This document shows positions 29,678-38,550 of a DNA stretch of 64,000 nt, piece after piece (the first letter of the stretch is position 1; each line of letters opens with the position of its first letter). Below the pieces are notes generated by a model, which saw only the letters and a list, made by a program, of their open reading frames with translations, had not been told where the DNA came from and searched no databases. The translations under genes and the position numbers were made by a program. Origin of the DNA: Brevibacterium sp. CCUG 69071 (GTDB taxonomy: Bacteria; Actinomycetota; Actinomycetes; Actinomycetales; Brevibacteriaceae); NCBI RefSeq assembly GCF_021023135.1, contig NZ_PGFV01000011.1, positions 1 through 64,000 of the forward strand, written 5' to 3'.

Positions 29678-31234
29678 ATGACTGCCACGTTCAATACTCG
29701 CAATGACTCATCGCCACACGTCTTCGTCACTCGAGGTGATCTCACACACGTTGCCTGCGATGCGTGGATGGTGCCGACTGATCGCACGATATCCCTGCGC
29801 CCCTATTGGACCAAGGACAATCCTGCCTTGGTCGAGGCGATCACTTGTTTCTCCGATGAGAGGTTCTCAGCTGGAAAGACACATGCGTCAGCGGTTGAGC
29901 GGTGGACTGGGGCCGGGCCGATTCCGGTGTTCACCGCAGTGCCCTTCTTCGGCTTCGATGATGCATCAGAGTTCGCCGCCATCATCGATAGCTTCGCCGA
30001 GGCAGCCGCCCGTGCCGTCGCAGAATCCGGCAAGGGTGCGCCGCGCGCCTTCCCCTTGCTGGCAATGCCGGTCATCGGGTCGGGCGGCGGCGGTGGGGCC
30101 GAAGTGCTCGGTGATCTCATCCGCGTCGTCCTCGAAGCCGCCGAATGCGCTGCGGCGCGCCACCTCGTCGATATTGTCATCGTCGTCCGCAGTGCAGCAC
30201 AGATGGGGCTGGCACAACGAATCCGTCGCGAAAACTCCCACAATCGGTGGAACGAACTGCCCGCTGACCTCAAACAGACGGCCAACGAACTCGCAGCAGA
30301 TTGCGTCTCAGGAAATGTCGTTCCGTTCCTGGGAGCTGGAATCAGCATCTCTGCCGGCGCCCCCTCGTGGCCGGCACTCGTCTCCCAGCTGACAACCGAA
30401 GTCGCCGATCAGCTGACTGACGCAGAAAAGTCGTCATTGGCGGCAAAGGGGCCCCTCGACCAAGCAGAGATTCTCAAAAACCTCTATCCCACCCCGGAGG
30501 CGTTCAACAAAGCCGTCGCCGAACTGGTCAACAAGACGGCCTATGGATTGGCACCCACCCTCATCGCCAACCTGCCCCTCGACCAAGCCATCACGCTCAA
30601 CTACGACGAGCTGTTCGAAATCGCCAGCAATGATTCTGGCCACAAGTGTGCCGTCATTCCCGGAGATGAGAACTCAGAGGCCAGTCGTTGGCTGCTGAAG
30701 ATGCACGGCCAAGTATCCGACGCCTCCACCATCGTGCTCACACGCAGCGACTACCTCGGCTTCGACGCCAACCGCAACGTTCTTGCGGCCCTCGTCAAGG
30801 CAAGTCTCGTGACCAAGCGGCTCGTCTTCATTGGATTCGGCCTCGGCGATGACCACTTCCATCAGATCCTCCATGATGTCCGTGAGGTCTCCCCCGAATC
30901 GATCGCACACAGAGCGATCGCACTGACACTCACGGACGATTCGCTGGAACAGAAAGCGTGGAAGAACAAGATCACCCTGCAACCGATGTCACCACACGGC
31001 ACCGCTACAGCCACGGCCGGTAGAGTCCTCGAGATCTTCCTCGACTATCTGCTCATGCTCTCCACCGACAGCCGCGAATACCTCCTCGATCCCGCATTTG
31101 ACACTCAGCTGACTGTCCCCGAACGCCGGCTCAAAGAGTTGGTGTCTGCCATCTACGAGCTCAAACACGAGTCGGACGACCCCACTGTTGCGGCAGCGGC
31201 CGCTGCCATCGGCCGATTCGGCCCCAACAGCTGA
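29678..31234 (+). CDS. Macro-like/SIR2-like domain fusion protein
   Basis: 518 residues. The N-terminal part (about 10-195) reads like a macro domain: FVTRGDLTHVACDAWMVPTD at the start and LAMPVIGSGGGGG as the ligand loop. The C-terminal part (about 200-480) is a SIR2-type NAD-binding domain with PFLGAGISISAGAPSWPAL (near 213), TLNYDELFE (near 305), KMHGQV (near 343) and VFIGFGLGDD (near 385). SIR2-like proteins in defence islands usually degrade NAD+ on infection; a macro domain would bind ADP-ribose, the product or a signal. No signal-generating partner is adjacent, so it may act alone. The coupling of domains is seen; the function is inferred. Confidence 0.75.
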   Translation: MTATFNTRNDSSPHVFVTRGDLTHVACDAWMVPTDRTISLRPYWTKDNPALVEAITCFSDERFSAGKTHASAVERWTGAGPIPVFTAVPFFGFDDASEFAAIIDSFAEAAARAVAESGKGAPRAFPLLAMPVIGSGGGGGAEVLGDLIRVVLEAAECAAARHLVDIVIVVRSAAQMGLAQRIRRENSHNRWNELPADLKQTANELAADCVSGNVVPFLGAGISISAGAPSWPALVSQLTTEVADQLTDAEKSSLAAKGPLDQAEILKNLYPTPEAFNKAVAELVNKTAYGLAPTLIANLPLDQAITLNYDELFEIASNDSGHKCAVIPGDENSEASRWLLKMHGQVSDASTIVLTRSDYLGFDANRNVLAALVKASLVTKRLVFIGFGLGDDHFHQILHDVREVSPESIAHRAIALTLTDDSLEQKAWKNKITLQPMSPHGTATATAGRVLEIFLDYLLMLSTDSREYLLDPAFDTQLTVPERRLKELVSAIYELKHESDDPTVAAAAAAIGRFGPNS

Positions 31235-31256
31235 CACCAGGCCGCCGCAACGACGC

Positions 31257-31877
31257 TTACGTCCGGCGGAATAGTCGCGCCGGCTTTCCGACCGTGCCCG
31301 TTTCCATCCGGTCGGTTTCGACCAGCTCGCGCTTCATCGCACGCCTGAAAGTGTCCTTGTGCGCGGTCGTCGGGTCGATCGCCACGTGGGTGCGATGCAG
31401 ATCGAGAATAGTGAAGCACTCCCCCAGCAAGCACGACGGGTCGGGATGGTCGGCGTACTCGCGACGTAAGGCGGCGACCGCCTCGGCGACGATGAGGTCA
31501 TGGTCGAAATCCAGACCGACGGCCTCGTCGATCGGGATGACTCCGATATCGATCAGCTGGTGCTCCGGAAGGGCGATCATGTGTGCCACGGAGAGCACCC
31601 GTCCACGGTTGTCTCTATCGATAGCATCAAAGGTCCGCAGCTGCCGTGGAACAACTCCGAGCAATCCCACGCGCTGATGTAGGGATCGTTCGACCGCCTC
31701 GGCGAGGAGTTCTCCCTCGTGAAGGAACGTGCCTGGCAGACGTTTCGACCCGTCCCGGTCGACGACTGCGACACACAGCGTCTCATCTCTCACCGTCAAC
31801 AATGCCGTATCGACGGCGACCGATGGCCGCGGGTAGTCGCTCAAACGTTTGCCACGCTCATCAGTCCAACCGGTCAT
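31257..31877 (-). CDS. NrtR-type Nudix-related transcriptional regulator
   Basis: 206 residues. A Nudix-like sensor domain (about 15-145, PSVAVDTALLTVRDETLCVAVV, RLPGTFLHEGELLAEAVERSL) lacks a full Nudix catalytic box. A winged helix follows (about 145-206, AHKDTFRRAMKRELVETDR). NrtR proteins respond to ADP-ribose or related NAD metabolites and repress NAD-metabolism genes, including ADP-ribosylglycohydrolases in some bacteria. It is divergent from such a hydrolase across a very strong dyad, which strongly supports the call. Confidence 0.85.
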   Translation of the reverse strand: MTGWTDERGKRLSDYPRPSVAVDTALLTVRDETLCVAVVDRDGSKRLPGTFLHEGELLAEAVERSLHQRVGLLGVVPRQLRTFDAIDRDNRGRVLSVAHMIALPEHQLIDIGVIPIDEAVGLDFDHDLIVAEAVAALRREYADHPDPSCLLGECFTILDLHRTHVAIDPTTAHKDTFRRAMKRELVETDRMETGTVGKPARLFRRT

Positions 31878-31884
31878 GTTTACA

Positions 31885-31935
31885 TTAAAGCAGACCTGCG
31901 CTAACCTGTCATCAGTTAGCGCATTTCTGCTTTAA
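31885..31935. promoter_or_regulatory. 51-bp dyad with two NrtR-like operators
   Basis: TTAAAGCAGA (31885-31894), two bases, TGCGCTAAC (31897-31905), a nine-base centre, then GTTAGCGCA (31915-31923), two bases, TCTGCTTTAA (31926-31935). The outer and inner arms are exact complements. Each half is itself an imperfect 20-base dyad, so the element is two operators placed as mirror images. It begins eight bases from the regulator's start codon and lies 55 bases from the hydrolase start. Confidence 0.88.
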
Positions 31936-31989
31936 CTAGGGCAGTCCGCTCTCGGATGAGACGGACCACGGACGAAGGGCACCACCACC

Positions 31990-33495
31990 ATGACCAAGCC
32001 AGGACACTTGGATCGCGCCGCCGGCGTGATGGTCGGCCTCGCATGCGGCGATGCGCTCGGAGCTTCGTACGAATTCGGCGGTCCGTACCCGGCGGACATG
32101 CCTGTAGAGATGAAGGGCGGCGGAGCCTTCGGGTGGGAACCAGGCGAGTGGACGGACGACACAGCAATGGCGGTTCCGCTGCTCGAGCTCATTGAGACCG
32201 GCGAACGCCCTCGCGATCTCAACCTTCGGCTGGCAGTCAATGGTTGGCTGGAGTGGATGGAGGACGCGAAAGACGTCGGCAATCAGACGTCTGCAGTCCT
32301 TGGAGAAGTCAAGCTCGCTGCGCGCGGAGACGTCTATACGATGCACCACGCTGCGCTTTCGGCGGCGCATGAGTTCCAGCAGAGGTTCCACGATGCCGCT
32401 GGCAATGGATCTCTCATGCGCACGGCGCCCTACGGTCTGGTCGGCCAAGATCTCGAATACGTGGCGAAGACAGCAGCAGGTCAGAGCGAGCTCACGCACC
32501 CACACCCAGATGCCATGGCCGCGTGTGCGATCTGGTCGGCAGCGATCGCTCACGCGGTGGATACAGGTGAACTCGATATCCGCAAGGGCCTTGAGGCCAG
32601 CGCTGTCGAGGTGCTTGAAGAGAACAGCCGAAAGCTGTGGTTGAGTCGGATCGAAGAAGCCGAGGCCCGTACGCCCGAGCACTTTACGAAGAACGGGTGG
32701 GTTGTCCAAGCGTTCCAGGGCGCATGGTCAGCAATCGTTCACAGCGGCGACCGTTCCGACGACGATCCTCACCACGTGAGGCGCGCGCTCGAAATTGCTG
32801 TCCGCGGAGGCGGGGACACCGACACCGTCGCGGCCATTGCAGGCGGTCTCATCGGAGGCGCTTACGGATTGAGCGCGATTCCTCTGGAGTGGAAGCGCCG
32901 CATCCACGGCTGGCCGGGCTGGAGAGCCGACGAGCTCGTCGAACATGCTGTCAACGCCACGCGCGTGTGGAAAGAGTACGAGGAGAACTTCGACAACACC
33001 TGGCCGTCGACCGATTACTGCGACTACTCGGATTGGCGAGGGATCGACACCTGTGTCGCCCACCCGCACGACCAGGGCGTCTACCTCGGCGGCATCGCCG
33101 CGCTCGACAGGCTGCCTTCGGATGTCGACGCGGTGATCTCGCTGTGCCGAATCGGCCGCCGACAGGTCCCCGACACAGTCGATCGACAGGACCACGTCGC
33201 CGTATGGCTCGTTGACTCATCATCGCCGACGGATAACCAGTACGTTGATTTCACCCTCACCGAAGCGGCCGACATGGTTGCGCGCATGCGGCGGGAGGGT
33301 AAGACGGTCCTGCTGCACTGCGTGCAGGCACACAGCCGAACGCCGACTGTGGGGGCACTCTATGCGGCGCGCCACCTCGGCGTGCCCATCGATGATGCGC
33401 TACGCGAGGTCAGTGCCGTCTTGCCGATGGCGAATCCCAACCCCGCTTTTGTCTCGGCCCTCCGCCGTATCACCAGTGAAGGACAGAACGCATGA
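31990..33495 (+). CDS. ADP-ribosylglycohydrolase fused to a dual-specificity-phosphatase-like domain
   Basis: 501 residues. The first part (about 8-315) is an ADP-ribosylglycohydrolase: GVMVGLACGDALG near 12, metal ligands in WTDDTAMA near 54, and GGDTDTVAAIAGG near 277. The second part (about 350-495) has a P-loop phosphatase signature HCVQAHSR with C444 and R450. The hydrolase would remove ADP-ribose from proteins or nucleic acids, and the phosphatase could act on phosphorylated ADP-ribose or a linked phosphate. It is probably repressed by the divergent NrtR protein. It overlaps the next gene by four bases (ATGA). Confidence 0.85.
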   Translation: MTKPGHLDRAAGVMVGLACGDALGASYEFGGPYPADMPVEMKGGGAFGWEPGEWTDDTAMAVPLLELIETGERPRDLNLRLAVNGWLEWMEDAKDVGNQTSAVLGEVKLAARGDVYTMHHAALSAAHEFQQRFHDAAGNGSLMRTAPYGLVGQDLEYVAKTAAGQSELTHPHPDAMAACAIWSAAIAHAVDTGELDIRKGLEASAVEVLEENSRKLWLSRIEEAEARTPEHFTKNGWVVQAFQGAWSAIVHSGDRSDDDPHHVRRALEIAVRGGGDTDTVAAIAGGLIGGAYGLSAIPLEWKRRIHGWPGWRADELVEHAVNATRVWKEYEENFDNTWPSTDYCDYSDWRGIDTCVAHPHDQGVYLGGIAALDRLPSDVDAVISLCRIGRRQVPDTVDRQDHVAVWLVDSSSPTDNQYVDFTLTEAADMVARMRREGKTVLLHCVQAHSRTPTVGALYAARHLGVPIDDALREVSAVLPMANPNPAFVSALRRITSEGQNA

Positions 33496-34304
33496 ACGAA
33501 GAGTCCGTCTACGACGGCGATGACATTGACGGTGCCGATGAAGAGGACTTCGTCATCACCAATCTGGATTCCGTTCACGACCTGAACGACGCCTTTCGGC
33601 CTAACGAAATCTATCTGGCACGTGGGCCGTTCAAGGTCCACTCCCCCGGAACGCAGAAGTGGACGTGGGGTTATCGTCTCGAACAGGTGGGTCGCCATCT
33701 GATCTTTCAGGACGGATCCGAGCTGGGCCGGACGGTGATGACCGACAGCATGAGTGTGCGTGCCAGCGATGATGGGTCGATCATCTGGTTCTTCGGATTC
33801 GAAGACGACAGCCTGACAGTCCTCACTCTGTCGACGGCCACGATCGAGGACTACAGGGCAACCGCGCCGAAGGACGTGGCCATCGGCACCTTCGAGGACG
33901 GAGCAAGGGTGGTTATGGCGGAGCTCGAGAGCAAACGGAGGGCACATTTCGGCCTGGATTTCGAGTCAGTGCTGACCAGTCGCATTGGAGTGGTGTTCCA
34001 GGACTGCGGAGCCGAACCGCTGGTTGGACTCTTCTTCTTCGACCATTTCGGAGGCATTCATTCCCGCATCGATGGCAAATGGGAAAAGTGCTACTTTCCC
34101 GAGCCCGGTCCGGACAGCGACGACAGGGAAGACCTGTTGCTCTCTCCGATTCTCAAATCAGGCATAGCCGCATTCGATGCTCTGTCGCCAGACGAGGGGG
34201 CCGTAGCGCTGGATAGACTGAGCCCGTTCATCTACCCGAAGCTCGACATCGATGATCCTGACTATTGGATCGAGATGTTCGATGATTGGGAGATCGTTGA
34301 TTAA
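33492..34304 (+). CDS. Acidic protein of unknown function
   Basis: 270 residues, strongly acidic at both ends (opening with a run of Asp/Glu and ending in DDPDYWIEMFDDWEIVD). The middle reads as beta-strands with repeated FxF and WxW patterns (WTWGYRLEQVGRHLIF, IIWFFGFEDDSLTVL). No membrane segment or known motif is seen. It is translationally coupled to the ADP-ribosylglycohydrolase gene and followed by another hypothetical gene, so it may be a partner, regulator or substrate of the hydrolase. Confidence 0.7.
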   Translation: MNEESVYDGDDIDGADEEDFVITNLDSVHDLNDAFRPNEIYLARGPFKVHSPGTQKWTWGYRLEQVGRHLIFQDGSELGRTVMTDSMSVRASDDGSIIWFFGFEDDSLTVLTLSTATIEDYRATAPKDVAIGTFEDGARVVMAELESKRRAHFGLDFESVLTSRIGVVFQDCGAEPLVGLFFFDHFGGIHSRIDGKWEKCYFPEPGPDSDDREDLLLSPILKSGIAAFDALSPDEGAVALDRLSPFIYPKLDIDDPDYWIEMFDDWEIVD

Positions 34305-34351
34305 TCCGCATCGGAACCTTCGACGCGCCATCTTGTAGGAAGTGGGACGTA

Positions 34352-35074
34352 ATGAACTTGAGTGAACGGTTGATCAACCTGCAGTCGTGGTGGGTCGCAT
34401 CCGAGCTGCTCCGTCGACACACTGAACTTGAACTCGTCGAGACACACCCTGGTGGTGGTCTATACGACTGCCTGACGATCATTGGCGAGCGGGGCATGAA
34501 CGAGCTGCACATAGACCTCAATCGAGTCGGACGAATGCACGTGCATACACCGATGGCTTCGAGGTTCGATCGAACTCGATGGGGTATAGAACATCCTGTT
34601 GAGTGGTCGACGGAGCGCGACCAGACAGACCGACGGCTCATCCCTCGATTCCTCGAGGACGCGGTCGGATTGGCGGCCCCAACCCAGACGCCCGTCACGA
34701 CGCCGAAGTCTCTCGCGTTTCGGGTGATCTACCAACTGCTACTCTTCGCCCTCAACGAAGAGGCCGAGTGGGAGGCACGGAACGCGCAATTGGATTCCGG
34801 CGATATGATGTCGGATTCCGAACGGCCATACTTCGACAACATCGAATCTGCACAGGATGCTCTTCAACGAGGCAGGTCTCACAGCGGTCAGGCAATCTCC
34901 CGATACGACTTCTGGGGAATGTTGCGCGACGACCGGTGCCTGGGTCTCATCCAGACGGATGGAACTCTGCATCTCCCCGGCCGCGACCCGGTGTCCCTAA
35001 TATCGGTATACAACGCGAACAAGCGTGACATTCTGCCGACCGCGATGGAGGTCAGGCGTCTCCTCACCCCGTAG
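34352..35074 (+). CDS. Hypothetical protein, resembles TY-Chap2 putative peptide chaperones
   Basis: 240 residues. The N-terminal segment SWWVASELLRRHTELELVETHPGGGLYDCL (split at about residues 12-41) matches my memory of proteins named TY-Chap2 family putative peptide chaperone, especially the ETHPGGG.YDCL motif. The remainder is mixed alpha/beta with a Trp-containing segment DFWGMLRDDRCLGLIQ near 190. Third gene after the ADP-ribosylglycohydrolase; GGAAGTGGGA before the ATG serves as ribosome site. The name is by pattern and the function unproven. Confidence 0.55.
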   Translation: MNLSERLINLQSWWVASELLRRHTELELVETHPGGGLYDCLTIIGERGMNELHIDLNRVGRMHVHTPMASRFDRTRWGIEHPVEWSTERDQTDRRLIPRFLEDAVGLAAPTQTPVTTPKSLAFRVIYQLLLFALNEEAEWEARNAQLDSGDMMSDSERPYFDNIESAQDALQRGRSHSGQAISRYDFWGMLRDDRCLGLIQTDGTLHLPGRDPVSLISVYNANKRDILPTAMEVRRLLTP

Positions 35075-35387
35075 GCACCTGCGCAACGGGCAGGCGAACC
35101 TCGGCAATGGCACAAAGCAACGGCAGATATATGAGAATCTGCTCGAGGGACGCTACCGACCGTCGCGTGCAATGCCTTGGTCGAGATCAAGCCTGAACAC
35201 GCATCCACCGATCAACTACTGCCTCCGCAAGGAGCCATCTAGGCGCAGGATAGCCTTCCGTGGCGCAAACTAGCCAAGAAAACTAATCCACACGCCGTGA
35301 ATTAAGCGCTCGAGTCAAAAACACCTATTTCATACCGAACTTCGAGAAGCACAACTGCACGCTACATCACCCTAAATCAATAGACAT
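35075..35387. other. Intergenic stretch between convergent genes
   Basis: No gene is supported. Composition becomes AT-rich from about 35275 onward and stays so into the next gene, a likely boundary between differently acquired segments. No clear terminator hairpin was found. Confidence 0.45.
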
Positions 35388-36989
35388 CTAATCATCCACC
35401 GAGACGATGCTATCCGGCTGAGTTGCCTTTTCCAATTCAATGGACTTCTCCGCCACATCAGCAAGAATGGCTAACCACATACCCATATTGCTTTCCCAAT
35501 ATGCGGTCCGCTGACGAACAGAGCTCTCCACACCTTTATGCGTGTTGGACTTAAAGACCGCTCCGCGGTTGCCTTTAGATAACTTGTGCAGCTGGTACGC
35601 GGCCCTCTGGGTGAGCTGCTTATCCGAGTACTTCCAGGTGCACCCGTCAGGAGGAACAGGAGCCTTGACCTTAGTAGAGACGGGATCCACTCGCTTAATG
35701 TTTTTAGGATACAATTTTCCGATGCCCGTAAGTTCGAGTGCAACCCCTTTGCTCAAATGCAAACGCAATCTGGAGCTCGTCTTCCCACTCCCCGCATCAC
35801 TGCCACCCCTCTTACCCGTTGGAAGCGATACGCCAATAATGCCACTCTGAGAAATCGCCTCATTATCGCAAACAACATTGTACCCACGTATAGCCCCCAT
35901 ATTTATCGCCCGATCATCCGCAGTCTTTAAGCCGCAAAGTTCTTTAATCGTTTTTATTAAGAAATTGCTTACCGCGGGTTCGGTTTTTTGATTAGAACCA
36001 GACACAGGCTGGACAGCGTCCTGCCTGACATTACACTCGGCAGCATCCAATGAATTTTGCCGCCAGCCTGTCCAAGGCGAATCCTCTCGCGGTACATCGC
36101 TCGAAGCGTTTCCAGATGTCGCGCGGGTTCCACGATGCCATTCTTGACCACCGACAATGTATCTCATGTGGTCAACCACGTAGAATGGCTGATCATCTGA
36201 ATCTATGGTCAAGCGGGTATGCAGGGATATCGCAATTGGCTCAGCAGGCGACTGTTCGCTGACTTGAGCGACATCCTGGTCAGCCGAAGCCAGACTCATG
36301 TTCACGTGCATTTGTCCGTTGAGTACCATGATCGGCATTATTCGCTGCCAAGTTGCCTCCTGCTCTTCCCCTGGCCCCCCTGCAACTTGGGCCTTGAACG
36401 GAATAAACCACGCACCAGGCGGGATAATCGTTTCACGGTCCTGAATATTCATTCTCTGATCGTTCTCAGGGCTCGAAGTTACGAATTTGTCATCGTCCTC
36501 TGAAACCTCAGAAACCGATATATCGAGTCGCGTCACCACCAATCCACTGTCATTTTGAACGACCACTCCGTGCCAATATTCCGCGTCGCTGTCGTTCAAG
36601 TCATGCGATGTCTCACCCACCCAAGCCACGACTTTCCCCGCGCGCTCAATTTGCGAACGCGACTCCAGATCTTCGAACTGCTTATTGGCGCGTTGCCCTT
36701 CCTCATACGCCACCTTCAATGTCGCAAAGAGCGCCGCCGCAGTAAGCAATGGCCCCAATAATCCACCGAGGGTATCGCCAATCTCCCCCGTGCCCTGACC
36801 GTCCGCTGGCCCAATGGCTGGAAATCGGTCAAAGAGGCCCCAGTCTAAAGGCGAAATACCAAACAGCACTTTCGCGGCGTATGCAAGTGCATACAACGAA
36901 AGTATGCCTAGCACTATTCCGACCGGCCACTGAACAAATCGAATGAATATGGAAATCTTTGACTTAGGCTGCATATGCTTCACGGACAT
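35388..36989 (-). CDS. Membrane-anchored protein of unknown function
   Basis: 533 residues. Two hydrophobic segments near the N-terminus (about 17-45, WPVGIVLGILSLYALAYAAK, and about 76-98, LLGPLLTAAALFATLKVAY) anchor it, followed by a helical stretch (EEGQRANKQFEDLESRSQIE) and a large soluble domain. No enzyme motif is recognised. The gene is clearly more AT-rich than its neighbours, with weak ribosome site and different codon use, so it was probably acquired separately. It is last in the minus-strand group that begins with the AddB-like gene, but a 101-base gap leaves co-transcription uncertain. Confidence 0.65.
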   Translation of the reverse strand: MSVKHMQPKSKISIFIRFVQWPVGIVLGILSLYALAYAAKVLFGISPLDWGLFDRFPAIGPADGQGTGEIGDTLGGLLGPLLTAAALFATLKVAYEEGQRANKQFEDLESRSQIERAGKVVAWVGETSHDLNDSDAEYWHGVVVQNDSGLVVTRLDISVSEVSEDDDKFVTSSPENDQRMNIQDRETIIPPGAWFIPFKAQVAGGPGEEQEATWQRIMPIMVLNGQMHVNMSLASADQDVAQVSEQSPAEPIAISLHTRLTIDSDDQPFYVVDHMRYIVGGQEWHRGTRATSGNASSDVPREDSPWTGWRQNSLDAAECNVRQDAVQPVSGSNQKTEPAVSNFLIKTIKELCGLKTADDRAINMGAIRGYNVVCDNEAISQSGIIGVSLPTGKRGGSDAGSGKTSSRLRLHLSKGVALELTGIGKLYPKNIKRVDPVSTKVKAPVPPDGCTWKYSDKQLTQRAAYQLHKLSKGNRGAVFKSNTHKGVESSVRQRTAYWESNMGMWLAILADVAEKSIELEKATQPDSIVSVDD

Positions 36990-37090
36990 TTTATAATATT
37001 TCTTTCTAGAATCACGCGCGCTTCTATTTTCAGCAAACGACTGGCCGCGGAATGGTTAGGGTTATTTCACTATTTCAAACACAACGGAGA

Positions 37091-37378
37091 CTAGAATCGA
37101 ATTTCCCCATATTTACCGACATGTGCAGAGACCGGTCCATCACAATTCCGGATATGGAATTCGGTGTAGTACGACAGTTCCAAGGGGTAGTGCCGCGCAC
37201 AGTAGACGCTGGTCGTCAGTTCGGCGGCGTTGTCGCCGTGTGTGCCCCACTCGATGAAGTGGGTCGGAGAAGCGACGCACACGCTGCGATTCCACTGGCA
37301 CCCACGCGGTCGGTCTCCGTCTTCGTGGACTTCGGGAAGGCCGACCCCGCTGTCATAGCGTGTTCCAACCGATGTCAT
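37091..37378 (-). CDS. Small Cys/His-containing protein in the AddAB-like operon
   Basis: 95 residues. Cysteines and histidines are arranged as C-x6-C followed by H, another H, C-x2-H and a last C (CQWNRSVC, SPTHF, VYCARH, RNCDG), suggesting metal binding. Its ATG overlaps the stop of the 365-residue gene by four bases, which supports it as a real translated member of the operon. No named family is recognised. Confidence 0.55.
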   Translation of the reverse strand: MTSVGTRYDSGVGLPEVHEDGDRPRGCQWNRSVCVASPTHFIEWGTHGDNAAELTTSVYCARHYPLELSYYTEFHIRNCDGPVSAHVGKYGEIRF

Positions 37379-38472
37379 CTTTCCTCCTCGATGAGTACCT
37401 GCAGATCGCCTTCCGCTTGATTAATCCCCTCGGCGATCTCGGCATCTGTGAGAGTGAACCTTTCGTCGAGGAAACGCCCCCACTCGCTCTCCCAAGCCCG
37501 TAGTTGTCGGCTGGCCCTGTCCCGCACCTCGGTGACCAGCACGTCGATTCCGACCTGAGCGCCGTCCTCATCATGGTGAACTTCGATGTTGGCACCAGGC
37601 CACGGCAACGGCAGAGCGACGTCCGAGTCAAGCACCCGGATCACTAGCCAGTCATCGCTCCCGCTCACCAAAGGAGAGTCATCCCGAGTGAGGTCTCCCG
37701 CCGCCGTCAGCTGATTCCACGACAGTGCATAATCCGCTTCGAGATGCTCCCGCTGCGCACCCAACATCCGGATATGCACGAACGGACTGTACTTCTTGTC
37801 GCCGAAGGCGTGCTCCATCCAGTCCTGCGAAATGTAGCTGGTGGAGAACGGAATAGGAGCCCACCCGTCGACCTCATCGTCGTTGAACCGGCGAAGCATC
37901 GTCTGGTCGGCGATCTTTTCCGCCTCGAAAGCGTTGCGAACCTGCCAGACTTCAGCCTTCACCAGCGTCGTGGACAGTGCGTCCTCTAGCCACTTCGACG
38001 CCTCAGCCGCCGACGAGAAGCTCTCGACCGCCACCTCGTCCCTCCCGTAGGCCACAATGTTGTGTTCCATCCGGGAGAAGGCACTCTTCAGATCCTGACC
38101 CGACCACGGCGACTTGTGCTCGGATTCGCGCCCCTTCGCATCTTCGATCGCGATCGCGTCATACCAATCAGCCACCGGTGCCCGTCCACCGATCCGCTTT
38201 GAATAAGGGTGTTTGACTGGACGTTGCTGCCCATCGACCGCCACGTCACACGCAGCCAACTGGGATCCCGGCAATTGTTCGTCACGTTCGGCCGCCTGCT
38301 CGGCGTCGTTGGCCAGCGTAATGGTGAACTCACCCTGGTCACCCTGCTTGGTCCGAGCGCTGACACGCCATCCCTGCACGGTCGGTGTACCGATGGGTTG
38401 AAACTGCTCAGGTCGAACGGCAGTGCCGTATATCGGTCGATGATCTTTCGGCAGATAGTCGCTGATTGTCAC
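37375..38472 (-). CDS. Protein of unknown function in the AddAB-like operon
   Basis: 365 residues from the GTG at 38472, chosen because GAGAGG lies five bases before it; the frame is open to 38505. Composition is mixed and acidic, without membrane segments or a known motif. A long charged helix region at the C-terminus (VREVRDRASRQLRAWESEW-like, about 310-365) may mediate assembly. It sits 78 bases after the AddA-like gene and overlaps the small Cys/His gene, so it is probably an accessory subunit of the same system. Confidence 0.65.
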   Translation of the reverse strand: MTISDYLPKDHRPIYGTAVRPEQFQPIGTPTVQGWRVSARTKQGDQGEFTITLANDAEQAAERDEQLPGSQLAACDVAVDGQQRPVKHPYSKRIGGRAPVADWYDAIAIEDAKGRESEHKSPWSGQDLKSAFSRMEHNIVAYGRDEVAVESFSSAAEASKWLEDALSTTLVKAEVWQVRNAFEAEKIADQTMLRRFNDDEVDGWAPIPFSTSYISQDWMEHAFGDKKYSPFVHIRMLGAQREHLEADYALSWNQLTAAGDLTRDDSPLVSGSDDWLVIRVLDSDVALPLPWPGANIEVHHDEDGAQVGIDVLVTEVRDRASRQLRAWESEWGRFLDERFTLTDAEIAEGINQAEGDLQVLIEEER

Positions 38473-38550
38473 GAGTGCCTCTCTTGGAATGGATTCCGGC
38501 TTCAATGTCGATGAGTTCTAAGTGCCTGTCGGCAGTGCTCAGCGCGTCGC

